Shown: one piece after another, positions 17,334 to 26,825 of the stretch | Layout: the number at the start of each line of letters is the position of its first letter | Position numbering within the stretch: the stretch's first letter is position 1 | Assembly (NCBI GenBank): GCA_035691485.1 | Contig: DASSIZ010000014.1 | Coordinates: 1 to 64,000 of the forward strand | Source: Terriglobales bacterium | GTDB lineage: Bacteria; Acidobacteriota; Terriglobia; Terriglobales; Acidobacteriaceae | Direction: 5' to 3' | DNA length: 64,000 nucleotides | Notes under the pieces: model-generated | Told to the model about the DNA's origin: nothing | The model's database searches: none | What the model saw: only the letters and a program-made list of their open reading frames with translations | Position numbers and translations under genes: made by a program

Positions 17334-18857
17334 CTAGTAAAGTTTCGCAGGAATTCTGCACACCAGCACGGTGGAATTGCGATAAGGGCAATCCATACCT
17401 GCCACCGGGTGCTCAACTATCACCCAATCGACTCCGAATCGTTGGCCTAGTTTCTGGAAATCTGCCACCTGAAAACTGTACCAGCCTTCCTGGGCGCGCA
17501 CTTGCCGCTGCCACTCCTCCGCCAGCCGGGGAAACATACTGACGGCACCGCTGTCCTTGATAGCATCGGCCAGCATGCTGCGCTCGGCCAAGGCGCGAAA
17601 GCCGTGCTGGTCCTCCCCGGGCAAGCCCATGTGCCTGGGATTGAGAGCGAAGTAGGCGTCGACGGGGGTGTTGTGACGAATCCACAAGAAAGCCTGCACC
17701 CAGTCGTTCCGCGTCCTGGTCCAAGGCAGCTCCAGGTGCGAAGTGGCGGGAAAGAGCTGCCGCTGCGCGTACCACATGCCCAGGCACAGGGGCACAAAAA
17801 GCAGTAGCCAGCGCCAGATTTTGTCTCGCAGCACGAACTCGGCCAGCAGTCCGCCGCCTAACGCGAAGAGCAGAATGTAGACCAGATGCAGGGACCGCAT
17901 AGGCTGCAACTCTGCCAGATTGGCAAAGCGTGGAGGAATGGTCAGCGCCAAGGCGGCGGCAAAAAACAGCAGCTCGAACAGGATCAGGGCTGAGCTCATC
18001 AGCTTCAGGCGAGGCAGTTCATGGCCGCCGGCAAGCCCCCGATACCACCACAGCAACACGATGGGGCCTAGAATTCCCAGCCATTCGTACCACTCCCAGC
18101 GCAGAAGAAAAAAATACCCGCGTGTGTTGAGGATCTCGCGGTAAGCGTCGGTTACAGGGGGAAATAAGCGCAAGGGCAGGAACAGGCAAGCGGCGATGGA
18201 AAGTTTCTCCCTGCGCTCCAGAGCAATGACCAGCAGCACGTAGGCGAAACCGAAGACCACCATCAATGGGTGGATCAGGGCGGTGAGCGCCACCCACAAG
18301 CCGGCCCGGATCCATTTGTGCTCCACCGCGCTCACAATGGCCAGCAGGAGCATGGGAGCGGATAGGGAACGCGGGTTGGGGTACTGGTCCATCATGTAGA
18401 GCCGGGTACCGGCCACCGGGATGGTCAGCAGAGCGGCCACCATGGCCGCCGCACCCCAGCGCGCACGAGGGCTGGCAAAGCACAGGCGAGCGATCTGCCA
18501 GCAAGCGAGCAAGAGCAGAAAGACGGATAACAGATGCCAGGCAAGTACGGCATAGTCCAGGGAGACATGCGACAACCGCACCGAAGCGGCAATGAGGTTG
18601 GGAAACAACGTCAGGTGGGCATGCGAGGCGAAGAATGCCTGGTTGTGGGGATAGAGGTGGGGATTCAGCGCCTGCTTGATGCCGGGAAGATAAATCTCTG
18701 CGTCTTCGACTTCGGGATGATAGCCATGCACCAGCACCGCGGCCACGGTCAAGAGCAGCAGAAGAAGGAAGGTGACGGGCGTGAAGGCGACATGGGGCCG
18801 GACGGAGGCGGGCTCAGTCGCCGCTAGCGTCGGCGCTGCGCACGTAGTATTGGGCAT
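17334..18857 (-). CDS. Polytopic membrane protein (DUF6798-like)
   Basis: The protein has 507 residues from the chosen Met. About ten hydrophobic segments fill residues 25-395, and a soluble C-terminal domain of about 130 residues follows (D-W-V-Q-A-F-L-W-I-R-H-N-T-P onwards). The pattern of W-I-R-x-N-T-P-x-D-A before the soluble part is common to dolichyl-phosphate-mannose-like membrane glycosyltransferases and DUF6798 proteins, where it concerns a periplasmic domain. A longer start 34 codons upstream is open. I cannot assign a substrate. Confidence 0.65.
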   Translation of the reverse strand: MPNTTCAAPTLAATEPASVRPHVAFTPVTFLLLLLLTVAAVLVHGYHPEVEDAEIYLPGIKQALNPHLYPHNQAFFASHAHLTLFPNLIAASVRLSHVSLDYAVLAWHLLSVFLLLLACWQIARLCFASPRARWGAAAMVAALLTIPVAGTRLYMMDQYPNPRSLSAPMLLLAIVSAVEHKWIRAGLWVALTALIHPLMVVFGFAYVLLVIALERREKLSIAACLFLPLRLFPPVTDAYREILNTRGYFFLLRWEWYEWLGILGPIVLLWWYRGLAGGHELPRLKLMSSALILFELLFFAAALALTIPPRFANLAELQPMRSLHLVYILLFALGGGLLAEFVLRDKIWRWLLLFVPLCLGMWYAQRQLFPATSHLELPWTRTRNDWVQAFLWIRHNTPVDAYFALNPRHMGLPGEDQHGFRALAERSMLADAIKDSGAVSMFPRLAEEWQRQVRAQEGWYSFQVADFQKLGQRFGVDWVIVEHPVAGMDCPYRNSTVLVCRIPAKLY

Positions 18858-18965
18858 AGGACGTATCCAACTTCCTGTTGGGCTGAATACAGAAAATGCG
18901 CGAGCCCCCAACGCCGCCGTGGGTCGGATCGGGCCGCCGGGTCGCTGCGCGATTGCCAAGCCAGG

Positions 18966-20162
18966 CTACTCGTAGTGCAGCGCCTCGGTGGGCTGCAGAG
19001 CCGACGCGCGCCGTGCCGGCAGGTATCCGAACAGTATGCCGATGCTGCACGATACCACCAGCGATACGACGACCGACAGCCACGAAATCGGCAGGTAAAG
19101 TCCGTTCAACAGGATGAGTTGTGCACCGATGGGGAGCGCCACGGCAATCGTGATTCCCACCAGAGCGCCCATGCCGCTGATGATGAAGGCCTCGATCAGG
19201 AACTGCCACTCGATCTCGCTGCGCCGCGCGCCGATGGCCATGCGGACCCCGATTTCACGCGTTCGTTCGGTGACGGTCACCAGCATGATATTCATGATGC
19301 CGATGCCGCTGATGATGAGGGTGACGGAGGCGACGATAAGCAACACGATGGTGAGGGCATTGGAAATGCTGCGTGCGGCGCTCAACATGGCAGCCAGGTT
19401 CTGCACGGAATAAACCGCTTCCGGACGGTGGCGGCTCTGCAGCAGTTCGGCGACGGCACGCGTTGCCAGCGGCACGTCGTCTGGGCTGTCCGCCTGGGCG
19501 TAGAAGGTCTTGATGAACTCTGTACCGGTGAGATCCCTGATCAGCGGGAATGGAACGATGACGGAATCGGAGGTGATTTCGGTCTGGCCAAAAGTGGCGA
19601 CCCGTTCCTTGAATATGCCCACCACGGTGAGGGCGAGACTGGCGACCTTGATCTGCTGGCCGACGGGATTTTCGAACCCCAACAGGCTGGCCAGGTGTTC
19701 GGTGATGACGGCAGCCTTAGCGCGGTTCTGAATGTCGATGTTGTCAAGAAATCGGCCGCGCACCACATCGAGACTGCGGACTTTATCGAAATCGTTGGTC
19801 ACCCCAATTACGCTGACCGCATATTCTCTTCCGGCGACGGTGATGGCGACCTGGGTATCGAAGGTACCGGCGGCGTGCCTGACAAAAGGCAAAGCGCGGA
19901 TAGCTTGCAGGTCGGCGAGCGAGACCTCATCACCGAGCGGACGAGCTTGCGCTGGGCCGGCACCGATGTGATAGCCGTACATCAGATTGGCGCCGATGCC
20001 TTCGATTTGGGCAAGGATGTATTGCTTGCCGGTGAGGCCAACGGTAACCACCAGCACCAGGCAGGCGCTGCCGATGACTACGCCGAGCATGGTAAGAAAG
20101 GCCTTGAACTTGTTGGCCCGCAAGGCGTCGAGGGCCGTTCTCCAGGTTTCGCCGCTGATCAT
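18966..20162 (-). CDS. MacB-like ABC transporter permease
   Basis: The 398-residue protein has the MacB architecture: a membrane segment at about 20-45, a large periplasmic MacB_PCD domain (about 50-270) and three membrane segments of the FtsX domain (about 272-385). The motif E-R-T-R-E-I-G-V-R-M-A-I-G-A coupling to the ATPase is present. The ATP-binding domain fused to MacB in many bacteria is absent, and no separate ATPase gene lies beside it. It should need an ATPase encoded elsewhere. The divergent TolC-like gene is a likely functional partner. Confidence 0.88.
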   Translation of the reverse strand: MISGETWRTALDALRANKFKAFLTMLGVVIGSACLVLVVTVGLTGKQYILAQIEGIGANLMYGYHIGAGPAQARPLGDEVSLADLQAIRALPFVRHAAGTFDTQVAITVAGREYAVSVIGVTNDFDKVRSLDVVRGRFLDNIDIQNRAKAAVITEHLASLLGFENPVGQQIKVASLALTVVGIFKERVATFGQTEITSDSVIVPFPLIRDLTGTEFIKTFYAQADSPDDVPLATRAVAELLQSRHRPEAVYSVQNLAAMLSAARSISNALTIVLLIVASVTLIISGIGIMNIMLVTVTERTREIGVRMAIGARRSEIEWQFLIEAFIISGMGALVGITIAVALPIGAQLILLNGLYLPISWLSVVVSLVVSCSIGILFGYLPARRASALQPTEALHYE

Positions 20163-20310
20163 GTCTGAAATAAGTGTAATCGTTGGTCGCAGGATTGACG
20201 AATCGAAGGGTCATTGGGCCGAAGAATTTCGGAGTTGCCGCGATCAACGCGCAACCCGGAATTTTGAAGACTACTCAGACCGACGCGCAGCGCCAACCAG
20301 CAATCACGGT

Positions 20311-20319
20311 TGTTATACT
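20311..20319 (+). promoter_or_regulatory. Extended -10 promoter element of the TolC-like gene
   Basis: TGT followed by TATACT fits an extended -10 (TGn-TATAAT-like) 33 bases before the ATG. No good -35 hexamer is found, which extended -10 promoters can tolerate. Confidence 0.4.
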
Positions 20320-20351
20320 CGCCTGCTGTTCGAATCAGGGTAGGTGAAGCG

Positions 20352-21695
20352 ATGAAAGCCTGTGTACACGGATTCTTGAAGGCGTTCCTTTTCATGTTCA
20401 TGATGGTCTCTTCGACCGGTGGTTGGGGTGAGCCGCTTCCCTTTCGACGGGCGATGGAACTGGTAGAAAGGCGGGGATCAGCATCGGTGGCGGCGGCGGA
20501 CCAAGCGCGAGCGCGAGCGGCTTATCTTGAAATGCGCAACGTGTTTCTGCCGCAACTGGTCCTGGGCTCGGGAGTCGCCAAGACGTACGGATTTCCGCTG
20601 AGCATCGAAGGATCAGCGCCGGCCATCGTCAGCGTGAATTACCAGTCAGCGCTATACAGCCCGGCGGGCCGGGACTTCATGAGATCGGCGCTGCAGGAGT
20701 GGAAGGCATCGACGATGACGACACAGGACCAGCGTGCAGCCACGCTGCTGGAAGCGGCGATCACATACATCCAGCTGGATACGGCATCTTCACGAGTGCG
20801 CGTGCTGAACGAACAACAGAACGAGGCCAACCGGCTGGTCAGCGTGGTGAGCGACCGCGTGCAAGCCGGAGTAGACAGCCAATTGGAGTTGACGCGTTCC
20901 AAGCTGGCGGCAGCCCAGGTCCGCATGCGCCATGCCGAGGCCGAAGGACAGGCCGACGTCCTGCGGGAACGTTTGGGGCAGTTAACGGGGTTGCCCAGCG
21001 CGTCGATTGAAACCGTGACCGAAACCATCCCTGAGATCCCCGATCTCAGCCAGCAAGAGGACATTGCGGGCGCGGCCTTGTCGAACAGCCCGGCAGTGAA
21101 GGCGTCAGAGCAGGTGGCATCGGCAAAGAAGCTACGCGCCAACGGCGAGCACAAACTGATGTGGCCGGTCATCGACCTGGTGGGGCAATATGGGTTGTTT
21201 TCCAAGTACAACAATTACGACCTGTACTTCAACCGCTTCCAGAAGAACAACGCGACTCTGGGAGTGGCGATCCGATTTCCATTCCTGAATTACCCGCAGC
21301 GAGCGCGGGCCGAAGAGGCGGACGCCGAAGCGGTGAAGGCGCAGCGACAGACCGATGTCACCAAGCAGCAGGTGTCAACCGACACGCTGAAATTGGCACG
21401 CGCCATCAAGCAATTGACCGCCGCCGAACAGGTGGCGCAGCTTGATTACCAGCTGGCACAGGGACAGGCGGACGCGATTGAGGCACGGATCCAGTCGCAG
21501 GCTCCGGGCACCCCCGCAGCGCCTGGACAGACTGCTGTACCGCCGCCGGGTCCGCGTGAGCTGCAAAGCGCCCGCATCGAGATGAACGACAAGTATTCGA
21601 CGTACCTCGATACCGGGTTCGAGCTCCAAAAGGCCCGCCTGCAACTGCTCCGGGCTGCAGGCAAGCTGGAAGATTGGGCGCTGGGCAGACAGTAA
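20352..21695 (+). CDS. TolC-family outer-membrane efflux protein
   Basis: The 447-residue protein has a signal peptide (about 1-26) and two halves of long amphipathic helices with short strand segments, as in TolC/OEP channels (A-A-D-Q-A-R-A-R-A-A-Y-L-E near the start of the first repeat, S-P-A-V-K-A-S-E-Q-V-A-S-A of the second). A Pro/Gly-rich insert at about 378-402 is unusual for the helical barrel. AGGTGA precedes the ATG by six bases. It is divergent from the MacB-like permease and probably forms the outer end of the same exporter. Confidence 0.88.
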   Translation: MKACVHGFLKAFLFMFMMVSSTGGWGEPLPFRRAMELVERRGSASVAAADQARARAAYLEMRNVFLPQLVLGSGVAKTYGFPLSIEGSAPAIVSVNYQSALYSPAGRDFMRSALQEWKASTMTTQDQRAATLLEAAITYIQLDTASSRVRVLNEQQNEANRLVSVVSDRVQAGVDSQLELTRSKLAAAQVRMRHAEAEGQADVLRERLGQLTGLPSASIETVTETIPEIPDLSQQEDIAGAALSNSPAVKASEQVASAKKLRANGEHKLMWPVIDLVGQYGLFSKYNNYDLYFNRFQKNNATLGVAIRFPFLNYPQRARAEEADAEAVKAQRQTDVTKQQVSTDTLKLARAIKQLTAAEQVAQLDYQLAQGQADAIEARIQSQAPGTPAAPGQTAVPPPGPRELQSARIEMNDKYSTYLDTGFELQKARLQLLRAAGKLEDWALGRQ

Positions 21696-22011
21696 CTGGT
21701 CCGGAGTTGACGGAATCCCGAATGAAGCGAGCTCCGCTTGGTTTTTCAGATGGGCTTCCCAAAACAGTGCGAGGGCACTATTTGATCACTGGAGAGAGAG
21801 CTAATAAGTTGAATTTAACTACCTTTCGGGGCATCTAAGCTACCGTTCAGCCTGAATAACCTTGGGGTCGGTGGCGGCCCCTGCTAGTCTGCAGGGAACA
21901 TGGGGATCTGAGGACTTTTCTTCCCGTGGACCGAGGGAGAGTTCTTGCATGGTTAACACAGCCGGTCCATCTCATTCTGTGGGAGGGTGTTAAGATAACG
22001 CGACCCAACAC
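21696..22011. other. Intergenic region before the hopanoid locus
   Basis: A small hairpin (AAGCG, five-base loop, CGCTT) followed by GGTTTTTC at 21725-21747 could end the TolC transcript. The remainder should include the hpnJ promoter, but no convincing hexamers are seen. No reading frame of interest. Confidence 0.4.
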
Positions 22012-23532
22012 ATGCCATTAAAAACGCTATTCCTGAATCCTCCTTCGTTCGAAAATTTCGACGGTGGCGCCGGATCCCGGTGGCCGGCTACCCGGGAGAT
22101 TGAGTCTTACTGGTATCCGGTGTGGCTGGCGTACCCGACAGGGATGCTGGAAGGGGCTCGACTACTGGATGCGCCTCCGCACCACATTTCGGCAGAAGAG
22201 ACGATCCGGATCGCCAAGGATTATGAATTCCTGGTCCTGTTCACCAGCACTCCCGGATTTCCCGGCGACATAAAGCTGGCCGAGGCGATCAAGACAGCGA
22301 ATCCGAAAATCAGGATTGCCTTCGTGGGGCCGCATGTATCAGTGCTGCCGGAGAAGAGCCTGAACGAGGCGAAATACGTTGATTTCGTGGCGCGCAAGGA
22401 ATTTGACTACGCCGTCACCGATTTTGCCAAGGGCAAGCCGCTGGAGGAAATTCCGGGAATTTCCTACCGCAAGAACGGCAAGGTGGTGCATAACCCCGAA
22501 GGGCCGCAGATCAGCGACCTCGATGCCCTGCCGAACGTTACCGAGGTCTACAAGCGCGATTTAGACGTGCGGCGTTACAACGTCCCATTCCTGCTGCATC
22601 CGTTTGTTTCGCTGTACACGACGCGCGGGTGTCCCGCGCAATGTACCTTCTGCCTTTGGCCACAGACGCTGAGTGGACATCCGTGGCGCAAGCGTTCCAC
22701 CGACGCGGTGGCGCGTGAGATGGCGCAGGCCAAGGAATATTGGCCCTACGTCAAGGAATTCTTCTTCGACGACGATACGTTCAACATCCAGAAGGCGCGG
22801 ACGATTGAGCTGTGCGAGAAGCTGAAGCCGCTGAAACTGACCTGGTCGTGCACCTCGCGGGTGACCACGGACTACGACACGCTGAAAGCGATGAAAGAGG
22901 CCGGGTGTCGCCTGTTGATCGTGGGATTTGAATCCGGGGACCAGCAGATTCTGAAGAACATCAAGAAGGGCGCCACGCTGGAGCGGGCGCGGCAGTTCAC
23001 CAAGGACTGTCACAAGCTGGGGCTGGTAATCCACGGAGATTTCATTCTCGGCCTACCGGGGGAAACTCGCGAGACCATCCGCCGCACCATCGATTTCGCG
23101 AAAGAGTTGGACGTTGAAACCATCCAGGTTTCCGTTGCGCACGCTTACCCGGGGACGGAGTTGTACGACTTCGCCCTGAGCAACGGCTTTTTGGCGAACC
23201 GGGAGATGGTGGATGCCGGCGGGCACCAGCTGGCGCATATCGAATATCCGGGGCTGCCGGCGGAAGAAATCATTGGGGCAGTGCATCGTTTCTACGACGA
23301 ATACTATTTCCGTCCGAAGGCGGTGTTCCGGATCGTGAAAAAGGCGTTTTTCAATTCCGAGGAACGCAAACGGCTCTACCATGAAGCCAAAGGCTTCCTG
23401 AAAGTTCGTGCCAATCGCAACCGCTGGGTGAAACAGCAGAGGCAGAAGCCAGTTGCACCCCCAGCGCCGCCATCAGGAGGCGAACCGGTTTCTGAGAGGG
23501 AGCCGTCGGTGGTGGAACCCGCCAACGCCTGA
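22012..23532 (+). CDS. hpnJ: Hopanoid-associated B12-binding radical SAM protein HpnJ
   Basis: The 506-residue protein has an N-terminal cobalamin-binding-like domain (about 1-150) and a radical SAM domain with the cluster ligands Cys207, Cys211 and Cys214 (R-G-C-P-A-Q-C-T-F-C). The following L-W-P-Q-T-L-S-G-H segment is characteristic of HpnJ. In Burkholderia, HpnJ is needed to make the cyclitol-ether head group of extended hopanoids. Its usual partners HpnI and HpnK are not in this window. A Pro/Glu-rich tail of about 35 residues extends past the conserved part. Two small membrane proteins follow closely. Confidence 0.85.
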   Translation: MPLKTLFLNPPSFENFDGGAGSRWPATREIESYWYPVWLAYPTGMLEGARLLDAPPHHISAEETIRIAKDYEFLVLFTSTPGFPGDIKLAEAIKTANPKIRIAFVGPHVSVLPEKSLNEAKYVDFVARKEFDYAVTDFAKGKPLEEIPGISYRKNGKVVHNPEGPQISDLDALPNVTEVYKRDLDVRRYNVPFLLHPFVSLYTTRGCPAQCTFCLWPQTLSGHPWRKRSTDAVAREMAQAKEYWPYVKEFFFDDDTFNIQKARTIELCEKLKPLKLTWSCTSRVTTDYDTLKAMKEAGCRLLIVGFESGDQQILKNIKKGATLERARQFTKDCHKLGLVIHGDFILGLPGETRETIRRTIDFAKELDVETIQVSVAHAYPGTELYDFALSNGFLANREMVDAGGHQLAHIEYPGLPAEEIIGAVHRFYDEYYFRPKAVFRIVKKAFFNSEERKRLYHEAKGFLKVRANRNRWVKQQRQKPVAPPAPPSGGEPVSEREPSVVEPANA

Positions 23533-23544
23533 GATCGACCTTTT

Positions 23545-23967
23545 GTGAACTTCCGTGAGAAAGCCACCCTGGCCGGGGTGGTGTTATTTGGCGCTTGCGG
23601 CGATGTCGCGCTGTCACGCGGCATGAAAGCCGTGGGAACTCTCTCGCTGAGCCACTGGACCGGGGCCATCCACGCCATCTTCACACCCTGGGTGGGGGCG
23701 GGAATCATTCTCCTGCTGCTGTTCTTCGTCAGCTATCTCAGTTCCCTTTCGTTTGCGGATCTCACCTACGTTCTTCCTGCTACTGCGGTCGGCTACATCC
23801 TGATGGCGCTGATGGCCAAGTTCTTCCTGCATGAAAACATTTCGCCCTGGCGCTGGGCGGGAATTGCCTTGATCGCGTTAGGAGTTGGATTTGTGACAGC
23901 AGGGCCAGCCAAGACGGCGACTGCACGCGGGGCACAACCGTCACCGCCAGCGGCAGGAACCGCGTGA
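23545..23967 (+). CDS. Small DMT-superfamily (EamA/SMR-like) membrane protein, subunit 1
   Basis: This 140-residue protein, starting at GTG, has four predicted membrane helices, the size of half an EamA transporter. A motif C-G-D-V-A-L-S-R-G-M in the first helix is repeated in related form in the next gene (A-G-D-V-L-T-S-L-A-M). It lies 12 bases after hpnJ and overlaps the next gene by four bases (GTGA). The pair resembles ArnE/ArnF, which flip a lipid-linked sugar, so translocation of a hopanoid or of a head-group precursor is a reasonable inference but unproven. Confidence 0.75.
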   Translation: MNFREKATLAGVVLFGACGDVALSRGMKAVGTLSLSHWTGAIHAIFTPWVGAGIILLLLFFVSYLSSLSFADLTYVLPATAVGYILMALMAKFFLHENISPWRWAGIALIALGVGFVTAGPAKTATARGAQPSPPAAGTA

Positions 23968-24347
23968 CCGGCCTGCACTATACCTGGGGCAGCATCCTGG
24001 CGGTGGTGATATTTTCGACCGCCGGCGACGTGCTGACATCGCTGGCAATGAAGCAAAGCGGCGATGTAGGAAATACCTTTAAAACAACAGGTTTAGCAAA
24101 TACAATTAAAGTTGTACTTGGTAATCCGACGCTGTGGATCGGAATCGCATTCATGGCGTGCGCATTCTTTTCCCTCCTGTTCGCTCTTTCCTGGGCGGAC
24201 GTCAGCCTGGTGGCGCCGGCGTCCGCTTCCCTGACGTTTATCGCGAATGCAATCGTCGCCAAAATTTTTTTGCGCGAACACGTGGACGGCCGCCGATGGC
24301 TGGCTGCCATTCTGGTAGCTGCGGGCGTGGCGTTGGTGGCGAGGTAG
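23964..24347 (+). CDS. Small DMT-superfamily (EamA/SMR-like) membrane protein, subunit 2
   Basis: This 127-residue protein has four predicted membrane helices and starts at a GTG inside the stop of its partner. Helix 4 ends in W-L-A-A-I-L-V-A-A-G-V-A-L-V, the typical closing helix of EamA domains. As both subunits are related but not identical, a heterodimer with opposite topologies is likely. It converges on hpnE with only 11 bases between the stops. Several AT-rich codons at 24070-24130 stand out from the surrounding GC-rich sequence. Confidence 0.75.
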   Translation: MTGLHYTWGSILAVVIFSTAGDVLTSLAMKQSGDVGNTFKTTGLANTIKVVLGNPTLWIGIAFMACAFFSLLFALSWADVSLVAPASASLTFIANAIVAKIFLREHVDGRRWLAAILVAAGVALVAR

Positions 24348-24358
24348 CGGCTAGTGGT

Positions 24359-25759
24359 TCAGTGTTGCTTGAAGAATCGCATTAAGCCCCGCGCCGGCAA
24401 ATCTTCGACAAGGAACTTTTGGGGAGTCCCCGCGGCGCGGGTAAGCGCTTCGGCGGCAAGATAGCCGCTTCGTACGGCACCCTCCATGGTGGCGGGCCAG
24501 CCGGTGGCGGTCCAATCGCCGGCAAGAAAAACCCGCGGCCAGGGGGATGCCTGCGGCGGGCGGTGGGCGTCGGCGCCCGGCAGGGGCGCGTAAGTGGCGT
24601 TCACCTCCTTGATGACTGTTGATTTCAGCAGCTTGGAATTTCTGGCTTCGGGAAAGAATTCCGACAGTTCCCGCAAAGCGAGATCAAGAATTTCTGGCCG
24701 GGGTTTGTCCACCAGAGTCTTGGACGCGCTGATCACCAGCTCCACGTAGCTTCCGCCGGACTTTTCGGTTTCCTGGAAACTGCTCTTGTGGAACATCCAT
24801 TGGATGGTGCGATCGAGAAGCACAGCATGTGGCAGGTCGGTGATCTGGCGATCGAACCAAAGATGGATGCCGGTGATCGGCGAAGTCTGGAAGCGATCGA
24901 GCATGCAGCGCAGCGGGGCAGCGGCGGCATCGTCCGGCGGCAACATGGACGCGAGCACGTTGAAAGGCACGGCCAGCACGGCATAATCGAACGTGCGGTC
25001 GTGGCCTGCGAAACAGATGCGGACCGCGGCGGACTCGGGGCGAAAGGCATCGGCGGCAGCGCGGAGTTGAAGGCTTCCGCCCTGGCGCTGGATGTAATCG
25101 CCGGCAATGGCGTAAAGATCGGACAAAGGCAGGGCAGGCAGGCCAAGCGCGCCGGCTTCGGTCGACTTCAGGAAGCTTTCACGAAACACCTGGGCAGCGT
25201 AGCGGGACGACATGCGGTCAAGATCTTCATTCAGAGCGCTTACCAGCACCACTCGCCAGAAGCGATCAATCGCACGCTGAGTTTGGCCATGCGCGCGAAG
25301 CCAGGTCAGGAAGGGTGCGCTGTTGTCATCGGGTAAGCGGCCAGCAAGAGCCAGCATGGCGCGAGCGATTGCCAATTTGTCGGAGAAGGATAGGTACGAC
25401 GCACCGAGGAACGATGTCGCGCTGTGAAATGGCGCGGGCAGAAGACCGGGCTCGATCACGGAACGGTGGCCGCCCGGTTCGATGAAGGTTAGTTGGCGGT
25501 ACCAGCGGATCTTTTCTTCGGCGCCGACGCGGCGATAGAGGTCGATGAGATTGGTGCAGCAGCCAAGCAGGACATGCTGGCAATTATCGACGACTTCGCC
25601 GGTTCCGGGATGCTGATAGGAAGAAGCGCGTCCGCCGAGATAAGGACGCCGCTCGAGCAGCGAGACGTTGTATCCAGCACCGGCCAGGGCACAGCCGGCG
25701 GCCAGGCCAGCCAGACCACCTCCCACAATCGCCACCGACGGAGATTCCTGGGCGGTCAT
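24359..25759 (-). CDS. hpnE: Hydroxysqualene dehydroxylase HpnE
   Basis: The 466-residue flavoprotein belongs to the amine oxidase/phytoene desaturase superfamily and removes the hydroxyl group of hydroxysqualene to give squalene. The FAD-binding dinucleotide fold is at residues 9-40 (V-G-G-G-L-A-G-L-A-A-G, then L-L-E-R-R), followed by L-G-G-R-A-S-S. The C-terminal FAD motif is F-L-A-G-D-W-T-A-T-G-W-P-A-T-M-E-G-A. An open frame extends upstream into hpnD; the Met before T-A-Q-E-S is chosen because it gives the compact N-terminus and a four-base ATGA overlap with the hpnD stop. Confidence 0.92.
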   Translation of the reverse strand: MTAQESPSVAIVGGGLAGLAAGCALAGAGYNVSLLERRPYLGGRASSYQHPGTGEVVDNCQHVLLGCCTNLIDLYRRVGAEEKIRWYRQLTFIEPGGHRSVIEPGLLPAPFHSATSFLGASYLSFSDKLAIARAMLALAGRLPDDNSAPFLTWLRAHGQTQRAIDRFWRVVLVSALNEDLDRMSSRYAAQVFRESFLKSTEAGALGLPALPLSDLYAIAGDYIQRQGGSLQLRAAADAFRPESAAVRICFAGHDRTFDYAVLAVPFNVLASMLPPDDAAAAPLRCMLDRFQTSPITGIHLWFDRQITDLPHAVLLDRTIQWMFHKSSFQETEKSGGSYVELVISASKTLVDKPRPEILDLALRELSEFFPEARNSKLLKSTVIKEVNATYAPLPGADAHRPPQASPWPRVFLAGDWTATGWPATMEGAVRSGYLAAEALTRAAGTPQKFLVEDLPARGLMRFFKQH

Positions 25760-26700
25760 TCCTTGATCCGCCGCCACAGGCCCTTGGATAAAATGCGGAG
25801 CTTTTCGTAGGTGGTAAGGCGCACGCGCTCGGTGAAGACGTCGTAGTTGCGGCCGGCAATTTTTTCCAGAAGACGGCTGTAGATCTCGATCAAGGTCCAA
25901 AGCGCCGGCCGGCTGTCTTCGTCAATATAGGTAATCAACTGGCGTCCGGAACCGTAGAACTCGCGGGCACGGTCGGCTGCCATCTCCAGCAAGGGGCGGA
26001 AGGCCGCAGGGTTGGGAGAGCGAAACATCGAGGGTCCGATGGCGCAGCGGTCGAGGTCTTCTTGCGGCAGATAGATGCGGCCCATGGCGGCATCTTCCTT
26101 CACATCGCGAATGATATTGGTGAGTTGGAAGGCGATGCCGCAGCGTTCGGCAAGAATTTCGGCCGCCGGGTCGCGATAGCCAAAAACTCGAATGCAAACC
26201 AGGCCGACAACGGACGCAACGTGGTAGCAGTAGTTATAGAGGTCGTCGAAGCTGCGGTACATCAATTGGGGATTCCCGGGCACGGGCTGCGGGAGTTCGG
26301 GGCGAGGCACGTCCATGGCGGTGCCGTAAACCAGTGTTTCCAGCAGGTCGATGGGAATCTTGAAGCGGCGCTGGCTGTCGGCGGTTGCCATCAGAACGGG
26401 ATCGTCGGTGCGCTCGCCGCCAACTACGCGGTGCAGAGATTCGAGCCACTCATTGAGTTTCAGTCGCTTTTCGTCAGGCGTGAGTTGCGGGTCGTCGCTG
26501 ATGTCGTCGGCGTAGCGCATGAAGGCATAGATGGCGCTCAGGCCGTCGCGCTTGCGGCGCGGCAAGACGAGAAAACCGTAATAGAAATTACGCGCCGACT
26601 TGCGCGTGATGTGGCGACAGACTCCGTAGGCGGTGCGCAACTGAAGTGACGCGACGCGTGGCGCACTCGGAGCCGGGCCGCTTTGGGTAAGGACAGTCAT
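25756..26700 (-). CDS. hpnD: Presqualene diphosphate synthase HpnD
   Basis: The 314-residue prenyl-condensing enzyme joins two farnesyl diphosphates to presqualene diphosphate. Both Asp-rich metal sites are present: D-D-I-S-D around 65-69 and D199-V-K-E-D203 in N-I-I-R-D-V-K-E-D. The long insert after Y-G-T-A-M-D fits HpnD. It overlaps hpnE by four bases. HpnC lies 125 bases upstream in the same direction, so the three genes form the HpnC/D/E squalene route used in place of eukaryote-type squalene synthase. Confidence 0.93.
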   Translation of the reverse strand: MTVLTQSGPAPSAPRVASLQLRTAYGVCRHITRKSARNFYYGFLVLPRRKRDGLSAIYAFMRYADDISDDPQLTPDEKRLKLNEWLESLHRVVGGERTDDPVLMATADSQRRFKIPIDLLETLVYGTAMDVPRPELPQPVPGNPQLMYRSFDDLYNYCYHVASVVGLVCIRVFGYRDPAAEILAERCGIAFQLTNIIRDVKEDAAMGRIYLPQEDLDRCAIGPSMFRSPNPAAFRPLLEMAADRAREFYGSGRQLITYIDEDSRPALWTLIEIYSRLLEKIAGRNYDVFTERVRLTTYEKLRILSKGLWRRIKE

Positions 26701-26825
26701 TTAGTCGGTTGGTGAATCGCTCATTTCAACTCGTTTTGGCACAAGAATAACCGCAGGGGAGGCAGGGGAACGGGGAGAAAACTTAATCCAAACAGCCGTC
26801 GACCATCGACGACCTCATGGCCCTG

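Noticed and set aside
18975-20168. A 397-codon rightward frame opposite the MacB-like permease
   Set aside because: It mirrors the permease gene almost exactly and lacks membrane segments or motifs.
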